Shown piece after piece: positions 26,670 to 36,026 of a stretch of 64,000 nt of DNA. The notes under the pieces are model-generated. The model searched no databases, had not been told where the DNA came from, and saw only the letters and a list, made by a program, of their open reading frames with translations. This DNA comes from Sphingomonas psychrolutea. Lineage in GTDB: Bacteria; Pseudomonadota; Alphaproteobacteria; Sphingomonadales; Sphingomonadaceae. The stretch covers positions 1 to 64,000 of the forward strand of contig NZ_BMDW01000008.1 of assembly GCF_014636175.1 (NCBI RefSeq). Direction: 5' to 3'. Each line of letters begins with the position of its first letter. Within the stretch, counting starts at the first letter, position 1. The position numbers were made by a program, and so were the translations under genes.

Positions 26670-26867
26670 ATGGACCTCGACGAGATTCTCCCGAAGCATG
26701 CGGGCGATCCGCTCGCTGCGCTGATCGCGCAGGACCTTGACCCGTTGTCGGTCAAGGAACTGGAAGCGCGGATCGCGGCGCTCGAAGGCGAGATCGCGCG
26801 GACTGCGCAGAAAATGCGGACCGCCGTCACCCACCGCGCCACCGCGCACGATTTGTTCAAGTCATGA
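26670..26867 (+). CDS. DUF1192 domain protein
   Basis: This 65-aa protein has the DUF1192 core DPLAALIAQDLDPLSVKELE and a coiled-coil ARIAALEGEIARTAQ. It is common in alphaproteobacteria and of unknown function. ATG 26670 gives the normal family N-terminus (MDLDEILPKH). Confidence 0.8.
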   Translation: MDLDEILPKHAGDPLAALIAQDLDPLSVKELEARIAALEGEIARTAQKMRTAVTHRATAHDLFKS

Positions 26868-26993
26868 GCGCTTCGCGTCTGGACCGCAGGAAATCCCCAC
26901 GCGAATTTCAAGTGCTTGTCACATCGGATCAGCCTTCCGACATAGGCGTAAAGGGTCGCGCGTCCCCAGCGACCCGCATGGAGTAAAGAACCG

Positions 26994-29324
26994 ATGCCAT
27001 CCTTCGCCTCCGCGCTGGAAACCACGCTTCACAAGGCGCTCGAAGCCGCGTCCTCGCGCCGCCACGAATATGCCACCCTCGAACATCTGCTGTTCGCGCT
27101 GATCGACGATGAACATGCGTCGAAAGTGATGGAATCGTGCGGCGTCGACACCGCCGAACTGACCGCAACTGTGCGCCACTATCTCGATACCGAGCTGGAA
27201 GCGCTCAAGGTGGAGGCGGCGACCGACCCCTCCCCCACCAGCGGCTTCCAGCGCGTCGTCCAGCGCGCGATTCTCCACGTCCAGTCCTCGGGCCGCGACG
27301 AAGTCACCGGCGCCAACGTGCTCGTCGCTCTGTTCAGCGAACGTGAGAGCTACGCGGTCTATTTCCTGCAGCAGCAGGACATGAGCCGGCTCGACGCGGT
27401 CAGCTTCATCAGCCACGGCGTCGGCAAGGGTGCCACAGCGCCCGAAGCCGTCGTGCCCAAGGGAGCCGAAGAAGAGAAGCCGCAAAAGACCGGCGAGAAG
27501 GGCAAAAGCGAAAGCGCGCTCAAGCAATTCTGCGTCGATCTCAACGAGAAGGCCAAGAAGGGCAAGGTCGATCCGCTGATCGGTCGCGGACCCGAGGTTG
27601 ACCGGACGGTGCAGATCCTGTGCCGCCGCTCGAAGAACAACCCGCTTTATGTCGGCGATCCCGGCGTCGGCAAGACCGCGATCGCCGAGGGTCTTGCGCG
27701 CAAGATCGTCGAGGGCAACGTGCCCGAAGTGCTGCTCCCTGCGGTGATCTATTCGCTCGACATGGGCGCGTTGCTCGCGGGCACGCGCTATCGCGGCGAT
27801 TTCGAGGAGCGGCTGAAGGCGGTCGTCAACGAGCTCGAAAAGCTGCCCGATGCGATCCTGTTCATCGACGAAATCCACACCGTGATCGGTGCGGGCGCGA
27901 CCAGCGGCGGCGCGATGGATGCCTCCAATCTGCTCAAGCCCGCGCTGTCGGGCGGGACGATCCGCTGCATCGGCTCGACCACCTACAAGGAATTCCGCAA
28001 CCACTTCGAGAAGGACCGCGCATTGCTGCGGCGCTTCCAGAAGATTGACGTCAACGAGCCGACGATCGAGGATACGATCAAGATTCTCGCGGGTCTGCGC
28101 TCGGCGTTCGAGGACCATCACAAGGTCAAGTACACGCCCGACGCGATCAAGGCGGCGGTCGAACTCTCGGCGCGCTACATCAACGACCGCAAGCTGCCCG
28201 ACAAGGCGATCGACGTGATCGACGAAGTCGGCGCGATGCAAATGCTGGTGCCGCTTGCTAAGCGCAAGAAGACCATCACGACGCGCGAGATCGAACAAGT
28301 CATCGCCACGATGGCGCGCATCCCGCCGAAATCGGTCTCGACCGACGACACCAAGGCGCTCGAAAGCCTCGAGACCGATCTAAAGCGTGTCGTGTTCGGG
28401 CAGAATGCCGCGATCGAGAAGCTTGCGTCGGCAATCAAGCTGTCGCGCGCTGGTCTTCGCGATCCCGAAAAGCCGATCGGCAACTATCTGTTCACGGGTC
28501 CCACCGGCGTCGGCAAGACCGAAGTCGCCAAGCAGCTTGCCCACATCATGGGTATCCCGCTCCAGCGCTTCGACATGTCGGAATATATGGAACGGCATTC
28601 GGTCAGCCGCCTGATCGGTGCCCCGCCGGGCTATGTCGGTTTCGATCAGGGCGGCCTGCTCACCGATGCGATCGATCAGCAGCCGCATTCGGTGCTTCTG
28701 CTCGACGAAATTGAGAAGGCGCATCCCGATTTGTTCAACATCCTGCTGCAGGTGATGGACAATGGGCGGCTGACCGACCAGCACGGCAAGACGGTCGATT
28801 TCCGCAACGTCATCCTGATCATGACGACCAACGCGGGCGCAAGCGACATGGCGCGCGAGACCTTGGGCTTCGGCAACCTCACCCGCGAGGGCGAGGATGA
28901 GCAGGCCGTGCAGAAGATGTTCACGCCCGAGTTCCGCAACCGGTTGGATGCAATCGTGCCGTTCGGCTATCTGCCGACCGAAGTGGTTGCGCGGGTGGTG
29001 GACAAGTTCATCCTCCAGCTTGAATTGCAGCTGGCGGACCGCAACGTGCACATCAACCTCGACGACGAATCGAAGGCGTGGCTCACGACCAAGGGCTATG
29101 ACAAGCTCTACGGCGCCCGCCCAATGGGCCGCCTGATCCAGGAAAAGATCAAGCAACCGCTCGCTGAGGAACTTTTGTTCGGCAAGCTGGTCCATGGCGG
29201 CGAGGTGACGGTGAAGATGAAGGACGGCGCGCTGTCGTTCGAAATCACCCCCGCCCCGCCCAAGAAGCCCAAGAAGAAGAGCGCGGCCGCCAAAATCGAC
29301 AAGGACACGACCTCGGCGAAATAG
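26994..29324 (+). CDS. clpA: ATP-dependent Clp protease ATP-binding subunit ClpA
   Basis: This 776-aa AAA+ unfoldase feeds substrates, including N-degron proteins handed over by ClpS, to ClpP. It has N-terminal Clp-N repeats ([20 protein letters not shown]), a first AAA module with GDPGVGKTA and [19 protein letters not shown], a second with [22 protein letters not shown] and the [14 protein letters not shown] sensor region, and a Lys/Ala-rich C-terminus. clpS, often adjacent, is not found next to it. Confidence 0.95.
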   Translation: MPSFASALETTLHKALEAASSRRHEYATLEHLLFALIDDEHASKVMESCGVDTAELTATVRHYLDTELEALKVEAATDPSPTSGFQRVVQRAILHVQSSGRDEVTGANVLVALFSERESYAVYFLQQQDMSRLDAVSFISHGVGKGATAPEAVVPKGAEEEKPQKTGEKGKSESALKQFCVDLNEKAKKGKVDPLIGRGPEVDRTVQILCRRSKNNPLYVGDPGVGKTAIAEGLARKIVEGNVPEVLLPAVIYSLDMGALLAGTRYRGDFEERLKAVVNELEKLPDAILFIDEIHTVIGAGATSGGAMDASNLLKPALSGGTIRCIGSTTYKEFRNHFEKDRALLRRFQKIDVNEPTIEDTIKILAGLRSAFEDHHKVKYTPDAIKAAVELSARYINDRKLPDKAIDVIDEVGAMQMLVPLAKRKKTITTREIEQVIATMARIPPKSVSTDDTKALESLETDLKRVVFGQNAAIEKLASAIKLSRAGLRDPEKPIGNYLFTGPTGVGKTEVAKQLAHIMGIPLQRFDMSEYMERHSVSRLIGAPPGYVGFDQGGLLTDAIDQQPHSVLLLDEIEKAHPDLFNILLQVMDNGRLTDQHGKTVDFRNVILIMTTNAGASDMARETLGFGNLTREGEDEQAVQKMFTPEFRNRLDAIVPFGYLPTEVVARVVDKFILQLELQLADRNVHINLDDESKAWLTTKGYDKLYGARPMGRLIQEKIKQPLAEELLFGKLVHGGEVTVKMKDGALSFEITPAPPKKPKKKSAAAKIDKDTTSAK

Positions 29325-29335
29325 ACAAAATCCAG

Positions 29336-29376
29336 CGATGGGCCCGGAGCGCATGTCCCGGGTCCATCGTTCGTTT
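29336..29376 (+). terminator. Probable terminator after clpA
   Basis: A 12-bp stem (CGATGGGCCCGG / CCGGGTCCATCG, with one G-T pair) starts 11 bp after the clpA stop and is followed by a T-containing tail (TTCGTTTGG). The T run is short, so efficiency is uncertain. Confidence 0.5.
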
Positions 29377-29441
29377 GGCGGCAGCCACGCGCTGAAGGCG
29401 ATCTTTACCATCTGTTCGGAATCGGCGGATTAGGGTGCAGC

Positions 29442-29576
29442 ATGCACCGCGCCATTCTTTCCAAGATCTTAGCCCTCTGCATCGGGGCCCTTGCGGGGAT
29501 GATGGCGGGCGGTCCCGCGCAGGCGCAGATGGCCGTTGCGGGACAGGCTTTTCAAGTATGCGTCGTGCGCGACGCC
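29442..29576 (+). pseudogene. Out-of-frame signal-peptide segment of the diguanylate cyclase gene
   Basis: ATG 29442 opens a good secretory leader (MHRAILSKILALCIGALAGM then AGGPAQA) followed by FQVCVVRDA. Homologous sequence then continues one frame over (TPVALLAGKVRFDCD). The two frames join near 29571-29576, so one base appears to have been gained, or the read contains an error. Confidence 0.6.
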
Positions 29577-31113
29577 GGTCGCTCTGCTGGCTGGCAAGGT
29601 CCGCTTCGATTGCGACACGACGCAGACTCGATTCGGCCCGGGCGATTTCTGGCTCCGCTCCGGCCCGGTGTCGCGCACCGGCCCGCTCCGCATCCGCAAT
29701 GTGAGCCTGTGGCAGAAGCGCGTTACGCTGTACGCGCTTTACGCTGATGGAGCGATCGTCGCCGCCACGATCGACGATCATGCGACGACCGCGCACCTTG
29801 CACTCGGCGCGATCCTCGAACAACCGCTGGCCGGTCGTCCGGCACCCCTCGTCCGACTGTTGTGGCATATCGAAGGATCGGCGAATCTGCGCGCGATCCT
29901 GCGCGAGCCACGGATCGCCACTCCGAGCGAAAGCGAGCGCTTCGATCTCGAGATGAGCGCGCTTTATTCCGCCTTTGCCGGGCTGTGCATCGCTTTGCTC
30001 TGTTACAATTTCGCTTTGTGGGTCGCGCTTCGACACCCGTTCCAATTGGCCTATTGCGCGATGGTCGTCGCGCTCCTGCTCTATGCTTTCTCGACATCGG
30101 GCGCGCTGGCCTGGGCGTGGCCGAACATCGCCAATACCGACCGCATTCGCGTCAACTATCTGACACTCGGCTTGTCCTCGGTCGCGGCCTTCGTCTTTGC
30201 GCGTGCCTTTTTCGAGCCGCGCGTTTTCGCGGGTTGGACCGGGCGGATCGCCGCTGCGGCATCTGCGACGCTGCTCGCGGCCACCCTGGGCTATGTCCTG
30301 TTTGCGCCTTACGATGTTCGAACCTTCGACACCGTCTATTGCTGGGCGTTTGTCGGCCAGATGGCGGTAATCTCACCGATCCTGTGGCGCGCCTGGGCTA
30401 CGCGCAGCAATTATTTGTGGCTGTTCGCCGTGGCATGGGCCGCGCCGATCGTCTTGGCGTGCCTGCGCATCGCCAATGCGATCAACCTGATCGGCAGCAG
30501 CTTCTGGCTCGACAATTCGACGATCCTGTCAATGTCGGTCGAGGCTTTGCTGTCGAGCCTCGCCATCGCCTATCGCATGCGCCTGCTCAGCGCCGAGCGC
30601 GACGAAGCGCGCGAGGGCGAGATCGCCGCCAGGTTGCTCGCCGATACCGATCCCTTGACCGGCTTGCTCAACCGTCGCGCCTTCCTGCACCAGGCGATCG
30701 GTCGCGATGGCGAGCACATTCTGATGATTGCCGATCTCGACCATTTCAAGCGAGTCAACGAAACGATCGGGCATGATGGCGGGGACGAAGTGTTGCGTGT
30801 CTTCGCCCGGACGCTACGCCAGGCGGTCCCGCCCGGTGCGCTCGTCGCGCGGATCGGTGGCGAGGAATTCGCCATCGTCACGCCCAGCGCGTTTGCGGTC
30901 GAACCCGGCGAAATTCTCGCGCGGCTGCGCGCCGGTCGCATGCCCTACGACGTTGCCGTCACGGCCAGCATCGGCACATGCAGCGGCCCCCTGCTGCGCG
31001 AAACCGATTGGAAGGCGCTCTATGCCTGCGCTGATCGCGCGCTGTTCGACGCGAAAAGCGCGGGGCGGGATCGGGCGCGAGGGCGGGCTCTGCCGGATCG
31101 GTTGGCCGCGTAA
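29536..31113 (+). CDS. Membrane diguanylate cyclase (7TMR-DISM type sensor plus GGDEF)
   Basis: The product should make c-di-GMP in response to an extracellular signal. After a periplasmic beta-rich domain (FGPGDFWLRSGPVSRTGPLR) come about seven TM helices (from YSAFAGLCIALLCYNFALWV to IVLACLRIANAINLIGSSF), a short coiled coil, then a GGDEF domain with DPLTGLLNRRAF, IADLDHFKRVN and the active-site RIGGEEFAIV. An RxxD-type inhibitory site is not obvious. The frame as given starts at TTG 29536 without a leader. The true leader lies in another frame upstream, so the intact gene probably runs from 29442. Confidence 0.75.
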   Translation: MRDRLFKYASCATPVALLAGKVRFDCDTTQTRFGPGDFWLRSGPVSRTGPLRIRNVSLWQKRVTLYALYADGAIVAATIDDHATTAHLALGAILEQPLAGRPAPLVRLLWHIEGSANLRAILREPRIATPSESERFDLEMSALYSAFAGLCIALLCYNFALWVALRHPFQLAYCAMVVALLLYAFSTSGALAWAWPNIANTDRIRVNYLTLGLSSVAAFVFARAFFEPRVFAGWTGRIAAAASATLLAATLGYVLFAPYDVRTFDTVYCWAFVGQMAVISPILWRAWATRSNYLWLFAVAWAAPIVLACLRIANAINLIGSSFWLDNSTILSMSVEALLSSLAIAYRMRLLSAERDEAREGEIAARLLADTDPLTGLLNRRAFLHQAIGRDGEHILMIADLDHFKRVNETIGHDGGDEVLRVFARTLRQAVPPGALVARIGGEEFAIVTPSAFAVEPGEILARLRAGRMPYDVAVTASIGTCSGPLLRETDWKALYACADRALFDAKSAGRDRARGRALPDRLAA

Positions 31114-31167
31114 CGGTCTTGCCCCAGCCCACGATTAACGATATGCGTTGGGTGTAAGGAATTGCTC

Positions 31168-31365
31168 GTGCGCAATCGCCGAATCATGGTTGGTATCGTC
31201 GCTTTGCTCGCATTGGTCGCCGTCGCGCGCCACCCGAGCGCAGATATCCAGATCCTGACGCACGACGCCACCGATCGTGCACCGCATCACGTTAAAGCGG
31301 CAGTGGATCTCGGTCTGGTCGCGGTCTCTGTACTCGTGACATGGACGGGCGAGCACATTCGCTGA
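31168..31365 (+). CDS. Small single-pass membrane protein of unknown function
   Basis: This 65-aa protein has one N-terminal TM helix (IMVGIVALLALVAVA), a polar middle (DIQILTHDATDRAPHHVKAA) and a second hydrophobic stretch (VDLGLVAVSVLVTW). GTG 31168 was chosen because AAGGA lies 7 bp upstream. It sits between the diguanylate cyclase and the acyl-CoA ligase on the same strand. I know no function. Confidence 0.6.
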   Translation: MRNRRIMVGIVALLALVAVARHPSADIQILTHDATDRAPHHVKAAVDLGLVAVSVLVTWTGEHIR

Positions 31366-31403
31366 GCTTGCGAGCAAGCGGTTGCTTGCTTACACCTGTG
31401 TCA

Positions 31404-33095
31404 ATGCACTCCCCTGAGGCCATCTGGCGCACATCCTATCGTCACCCCAATCCGTGGGATAGCGCGTTTCCGTCGCTGTCGATGGTCGATCTGTTCGATC
31501 GATCCTGCGCACGCATGGCGAAGGCGCCGCTGATCGATTTCCTCGGGCGGCACTATAGTTTTGCCAAAACGCACGATGGCGCGAACCGCGTCGCCGCGGG
31601 GTTGACGGCGCTCGGCTATGGACCGGGCGACCGGATCGGTCTGTTCTTGCCCAACGTCCCGCATTACCTGGCAGCCTATTACGGCATCCTCAAGATCGGC
31701 GCGACGGTGGTGAACTTCTCGCCGCTCTACACCGTGGCCGAGCTCGAACATCAGGTCGCAGATTCGGGAACGCGGGTGCTGTTCACGCTGTCCGCGACCG
31801 CGCTGCTACCGACGGCGCTCAAGGTGCTTGACGGCAGCACGCTCGAACGGCTGATCGTCGGGTCGATTGCCGGTGCATTGCCGACATCGAAATCGATCCT
31901 CTACCGCCTCTTCAAGCGCAAGGAGGTCACGCCGCGCCCGCACGACTCGCGGATCATCGCCTTTTCAAAGCTCATCGCCAATGACGGCAAGCATACCCGC
32001 GCGACGGTGAACGCCGAGCACGACGTCGCGCTGATCCAATATACCGGCGGCACCACCGGCAGGCCCAAGGGCGCGATGCTGACGCACCAGAATCTGTCGG
32101 CCAATGCGCGTCAGGTGATGGCGATCGACCCTGAGCCGGGCAAGCCCGACCGCATCCTCGGCGTGCTGCCGCTGTTTCACGTCTTCGCCAACACCTGCGT
32201 TCTCAACCGCACCGTGCTCAACGGCGGCTGCATCGTGATGCTGCCACGCTTCGAGGCGGGCGCGGTGCTGGCGGCGATCGACCGGACCAAGGCGACAGCA
32301 CTTCCCGGCGTGCCGACCATGTATCAGGCGCTGCTCGATCACCCGAAGATCGGAGCGACCGATTTCTCCTCGCTCCGGGTGTGTATTTCAGGCGGCGCTC
32401 CGCTTGCGGGCCCATTGAAGGCCAAGTTCGAAGCCGTCACTGGCGCGACCGTCGTCGAGGGCTATGGCCTGTCGGAAAGCTCGGGCGTGTTGTCGGCCAA
32501 TCCGTATCAGCAGGAAGGCAAGACCGGTACGATCGGCCAGCCAATCCCCAGCACCCACCTCCGCTTGGTCGACAAGGCCGACCCGACGCAGGATCCCCCC
32601 GAGGGCGAACCCGGCGAAATCGTCGCGATGGGGCCGCAAATCATGAAGGGCTATTGGAACCGCGCCGACGCCGATGCCGATGTGTTCGTGACGAACGCTG
32701 CCGGCCGCTGGCTCCGCACCGGCGATGTCGGGACGATCGACGCGGACGGTTTCGTCAAGATCGTCGACCGGTTGAAGGACATGCTCTCAGTCTCGGGTTT
32801 CAAGGTCTTTCCGAGCCAGATCGAAGCGCTGCTCAATCAGCATCCTGCGGTGAAGGAGGCAATGGTGATCGGCCTGCCCGACGCTTACCGCGGCGAGCAA
32901 CCACGCGGCTATGTCACGCTCAACGACGGCGCAACCGCGACGGGTACGGAACTGCGCGACTGGCTCAACCCACAACTCGGCCGCCACGAGCGCGTCGATG
33001 ACGTCGTGATTCGCCTGACCATGCCCAAGACGATGATCGGCAAGTTGAGCCGCAAGGATTTGATTGCCGAGGTGATGGCGGAGGGAGTCGCGTAA
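31404..33095 (+). CDS. Long-chain acyl-CoA synthetase (FadD-like)
   Basis: This 563-aa adenylate-forming enzyme activates fatty acids to acyl-CoA. The P-loop is IQYTGGTTGRPKGAMLTH, the A5 motif GYGLSESSG, the A7 motif WLRTGDVG with DRLKDMLSVSGFKVFPSQIE, and the A10 Lys in GKLSRKDL. N-terminal MHSPEAIWRTSYRHPNPWD supports ATG 31404. It is followed directly (stop TAA, then ATG) by a GST gene, so the two are co-transcribed. The chain-length preference is unknown. Confidence 0.9.
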   Translation: MHSPEAIWRTSYRHPNPWDSAFPSLSMVDLFDRSCARMAKAPLIDFLGRHYSFAKTHDGANRVAAGLTALGYGPGDRIGLFLPNVPHYLAAYYGILKIGATVVNFSPLYTVAELEHQVADSGTRVLFTLSATALLPTALKVLDGSTLERLIVGSIAGALPTSKSILYRLFKRKEVTPRPHDSRIIAFSKLIANDGKHTRATVNAEHDVALIQYTGGTTGRPKGAMLTHQNLSANARQVMAIDPEPGKPDRILGVLPLFHVFANTCVLNRTVLNGGCIVMLPRFEAGAVLAAIDRTKATALPGVPTMYQALLDHPKIGATDFSSLRVCISGGAPLAGPLKAKFEAVTGATVVEGYGLSESSGVLSANPYQQEGKTGTIGQPIPSTHLRLVDKADPTQDPPEGEPGEIVAMGPQIMKGYWNRADADADVFVTNAAGRWLRTGDVGTIDADGFVKIVDRLKDMLSVSGFKVFPSQIEALLNQHPAVKEAMVIGLPDAYRGEQPRGYVTLNDGATATGTELRDWLNPQLGRHERVDDVVIRLTMPKTMIGKLSRKDLIAEVMAEGVA

Positions 33096-33707
33096 ATGTC
33101 CAAGCTGATCCTTCACGAATATGCGCAATCGGGAAATTGCTACAAAATCCGCCTGACCGCCGCGCATGTCGGCGTGGCGATAGAGCGGCGCGACTATGAC
33201 ATTATGGCCGGCGCGACGCGGTCGCCCGCGTTCCTCGCCTCGGTCAACCCGAATGGGCGCATCCCGGTGCTGCAGATCGGCGACGATTTCCTGCCCGAAA
33301 GCGGGGCAGCGTGCCTGTACCTTGCCGACGGATCGCCGCTGATCCCGCACGATCGGTTCGACCGCGCCGACATGCTGCACTGGATGTTCTGGGAACAGTA
33401 TAATCACGAGCCAAATATCGCGACTTTGCGCTTCTGGCACGCGTTCGTCGGCGAGGACCGGCTGAGCGACCTGCAACGCGTGCAAGTGCCGGCCAAGCAA
33501 GCGGCGGGCGCAGCGGCACTCGCGCTGATGGATGCGCACCTTGCAAAGACACCCTTTTTGGCCGCCGGCCGCTTCAGCGTCGCCGATATCGCGCTTTACG
33601 CCTATACGCATGTCGCCGACGAAGGCGGGTTCGCGCTGCGCCAATATCCCGCCGTCACGGCGTGGCTTGCGCGGGTGGCGGCGCAGCCCAACCACATTCC
33701 GATGTGA
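33096..33707 (+). CDS. Glutathione S-transferase family protein
   Basis: This 203-aa GST-fold protein has N-terminal LHEYAQSGNCYKIRL with a Ser/Cys active-site region, NPNGRIPVLQIGDDFLPESG as cis-Pro and glutathione motif, and a C-terminal helical domain with FSVADIALYAYTHVADEGGF. The ATG follows the acyl-CoA synthetase stop with no gap. The substrate is unknown. Confidence 0.85.
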   Translation: MSKLILHEYAQSGNCYKIRLTAAHVGVAIERRDYDIMAGATRSPAFLASVNPNGRIPVLQIGDDFLPESGAACLYLADGSPLIPHDRFDRADMLHWMFWEQYNHEPNIATLRFWHAFVGEDRLSDLQRVQVPAKQAAGAAALALMDAHLAKTPFLAAGRFSVADIALYAYTHVADEGGFALRQYPAVTAWLARVAAQPNHIPM

Positions 33708-33789
33708 CAGTTGCGTGAAGGCCGACGATTCGGATTGTAACAATCTATGGCCATAGCCTTGAAGCATTCAACGACTTGGGGATGTCGCC

Positions 33790-34689
33790 ATGAATGCAGT
33801 AACCAAGATCGCTCTCGCAGGACTTGCCGGCGCCACGATCGCCGATTTCAGCGACTTCGCCAATTCGCAACCTGCCATCCCCGAGCGCGCCACGACCGAG
33901 CGTCGCCGCTATCGCACGATCTGGATTTCCGACATTCACTTGGGCACACGCGGCTGCAACGCCGAAATGCTCATCGACTTTTTAGACCATGTCGACAGCG
34001 AGCGGATGTATCTGGTCGGCGACATTATCGACGGGTGGCGGCTGAAGAAGAAATTTTACTGGCCCACGGCGCATAACGACGTGGTGTGGCGCCTGCTCAA
34101 GCGCGCCAAGCGCGGCACCGAAGTGATCTACATCCCGGGCAATCATGATGAGGTGATGCGGCAGTTCACCGGACTCGATTTCGGCGGGGTCGCGATCCGG
34201 CGAAAAGCGATTCACGAGACCGCCGACGGCCGCCGCCTGCTGGTGCTGCACGGCGACGAATTCGACGCGATCACGCTCGCACACCGCTGGCTAGCGCATG
34301 TCGGCGATGTAGCGTATGAGTTCCTTATGGGTCTGAACCGCTGGGTGAACGCGTACCGACGCACCTTCAACCTGCCTTATTGGTCGCTGTCGAAGCACGC
34401 CAAGGCCAAGGTCAAGAACGCCGTCCAGTTCATTTCGAATTACGAGGAAATCGTCGCGCAAGCCGCCGGTGCGCGCGGGGTCGACGGCGTCGTGTGCGGG
34501 CACATCCACACCGCCGAATATCGCAACATCGGCGGCGTAGAATACTATAATGACGGCGACTGGGTGGAGGGTTGCACCGCCTTGGTCGAACATTTCGACG
34601 GCCGCATGGAATTGCTCCACTGGGCCGACGAAATCGCCGCACGCGAGGCACCGCGCGTTGTGGCGAAGATCGAGATGTTGGCGGCCTGA
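33790..34689 (+). CDS. LpxH-like metallophosphoesterase (UDP-2,3-diacylglucosamine diphosphatase family)
   Basis: This 299-aa calcineurin-like phosphoesterase has metal-site motifs in order: WISDIHLGTRG, LVGDIIDGWRLK, YIPGNHDEVM, LVLHGDEFD and VVCGHIHTAEYR. This set, with YWSLSKHAKAKVKNAV, matches the LpxH-like family. A role in lipid A or another lipid-linked diphosphate is inferred. The first 40 residues are an extension not needed for the fold. A glycosyltransferase gene follows 5 bp later, which supports a glycolipid pathway. Confidence 0.85.
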   Translation: MNAVTKIALAGLAGATIADFSDFANSQPAIPERATTERRRYRTIWISDIHLGTRGCNAEMLIDFLDHVDSERMYLVGDIIDGWRLKKKFYWPTAHNDVVWRLLKRAKRGTEVIYIPGNHDEVMRQFTGLDFGGVAIRRKAIHETADGRRLLVLHGDEFDAITLAHRWLAHVGDVAYEFLMGLNRWVNAYRRTFNLPYWSLSKHAKAKVKNAVQFISNYEEIVAQAAGARGVDGVVCGHIHTAEYRNIGGVEYYNDGDWVEGCTALVEHFDGRMELLHWADEIAAREAPRVVAKIEMLAA

Positions 34690-34694
34690 CCGGG

Positions 34695-35732
34695 GTGCGG
34701 ATCGCGATCGCCACCGATGCGTGGAGCCCACAGGTGAATGGGGTCGTGCGCACATTGCAGGCGGTGCGCGCCGAATTGGAACGTCTGGGGCACGAAGTTC
34801 TGATCGTCTCCCCTGATCTGTTCTATTCGCTGCCCTGCCCGACCTACCCAGAGATTCGCCTGGCCTTTGCCAGCACCGGTAGCGTCGGCAAGATGCTCGC
34901 AGATTTCGCGCCCAACGCGATCCACCTCGCGACCGAAGGGCCGGTGTGTTTGGCCGCGCGGCGCTGGTGCCTGACCCGCGGGTTTCCCTTCACCACCGCC
35001 TATCACACGCAATTCCCCGATTACGTGTCGGCGCGCACCGGCGTGAACCCGGAATGGGTGTGGCGCTATATCCGCTGGTTCCATTGGCCCGCGCAATCGA
35101 TCCTCGCCTCGACCCCGTCGATTGCGGCAACGCTCAAGTCGCATGATTTGACGCGCATCCGGCATTGGGGCCGCGGGGTCGATCTGTCGACCTTCTCGCC
35201 CGATCTCGCGCCACATCCGGCAATCGCCGCGCTGAAAGCCGAGGGCAAGGGCCCGATCCAGCTCTATGTCGGCCGCGTCGCGATCGAGAAGAATATCGAG
35301 GCGTTCCTGACTTCGAGCCACCCCGGCACCAAGGTGATCGTCGGCGATGGTCCCGCACGCGCGGCGCTAATCGCGCGCTTCCCCGACGCGCATTTCCTCG
35401 GGCCGCTCTTCGGTGCTGAACTGGCCTCGGCCTATGTCGCGGCCGACGTTTTCGTGTTCCCGAGCCGCACCGACACATTCGGGCTGGTGATGATCGAGGC
35501 ACTGGCCTGCGGCACCCCGGTCGCCGCCTTCCCGGTGACGGGGCCGGTCGACGTGCTGACCGACGCGGTCGGCGCGATGGACGAGGATTTGAGCGTCGCG
35601 ATCGCCGCCGCGCTGACCCGCGACCGCTCGACCTGTGCCGCTTATGGCCAGACCTTCACCTGGGAAGCGAGCGCGCGGCAGTTCCTCGGCGCGCTCGTAC
35701 CGGTCGAACATCCCGAGGCGATCGCGGCTTGA
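34695..35732 (+). CDS. GT4-family glycosyltransferase
   Basis: This 345-aa GT-B enzyme has an N-terminal acceptor domain (RIAIATDAWSPQVNGVVRTL, HLATEGPVCLAARRWC, YHTQFPDYV) and a C-terminal nucleotide-sugar domain with VGRVAIEKNIEAFL and the EX7E-type FPSRTDTFGLVMIEALACGT. It resembles the PimB/SqdX-like branch acting on lipid acceptors. GTG 34695 gives the normal start, 5 bp after the phosphoesterase stop. Together they may build a glycolipid. Confidence 0.85.
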   Translation: MRIAIATDAWSPQVNGVVRTLQAVRAELERLGHEVLIVSPDLFYSLPCPTYPEIRLAFASTGSVGKMLADFAPNAIHLATEGPVCLAARRWCLTRGFPFTTAYHTQFPDYVSARTGVNPEWVWRYIRWFHWPAQSILASTPSIAATLKSHDLTRIRHWGRGVDLSTFSPDLAPHPAIAALKAEGKGPIQLYVGRVAIEKNIEAFLTSSHPGTKVIVGDGPARAALIARFPDAHFLGPLFGAELASAYVAADVFVFPSRTDTFGLVMIEALACGTPVAAFPVTGPVDVLTDAVGAMDEDLSVAIAAALTRDRSTCAAYGQTFTWEASARQFLGALVPVEHPEAIAA

Positions 35733-35780
35733 AGCCAGGGGAGTGATCGCATAAAACTGCCACGCTCGGGAGTTGATGTG

Positions 35781-36026
35781 ATGGACGTGACAGTCGGAAA
35801 GCGTTGGGAAGCCTTTGTCGAAGCGGTCGTCGCAGACGGCAGCTACGGGTCGGCTGATCAGGTTGTCGTGGAAGGCCTGCGATTAGTCCAGGAGCGCGAG
35901 AGCAAACTCGCGGCCTTGCGCGAGACGATTCAGGCATCGATCGCGCGCGGGGGATGGAATACCATCGAGGACGTCGAACAGCGCCTTAAACTCGACATGG
36001 ACGAATGGGAACGAAGCCGGAAGTGA
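35781..36026 (+). CDS. parD: ParD-type antitoxin
   Basis: This 81-aa protein has a ribbon-helix-helix N-terminus (VTVGKRWEAFVEAVVADGSY then GSADQVVVEGLRLVQERE) and a toxin-binding tail (LKLDMDEWERSRK). It would bind and neutralise the downstream ParE-like toxin and repress the operon. ATG 35781 has GGGAG at about 9 bp. The adjoining GTG at 35778 is an alternative. Confidence 0.85.
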   Translation: MDVTVGKRWEAFVEAVVADGSYGSADQVVVEGLRLVQERESKLAALRETIQASIARGGWNTIEDVEQRLKLDMDEWERSRK

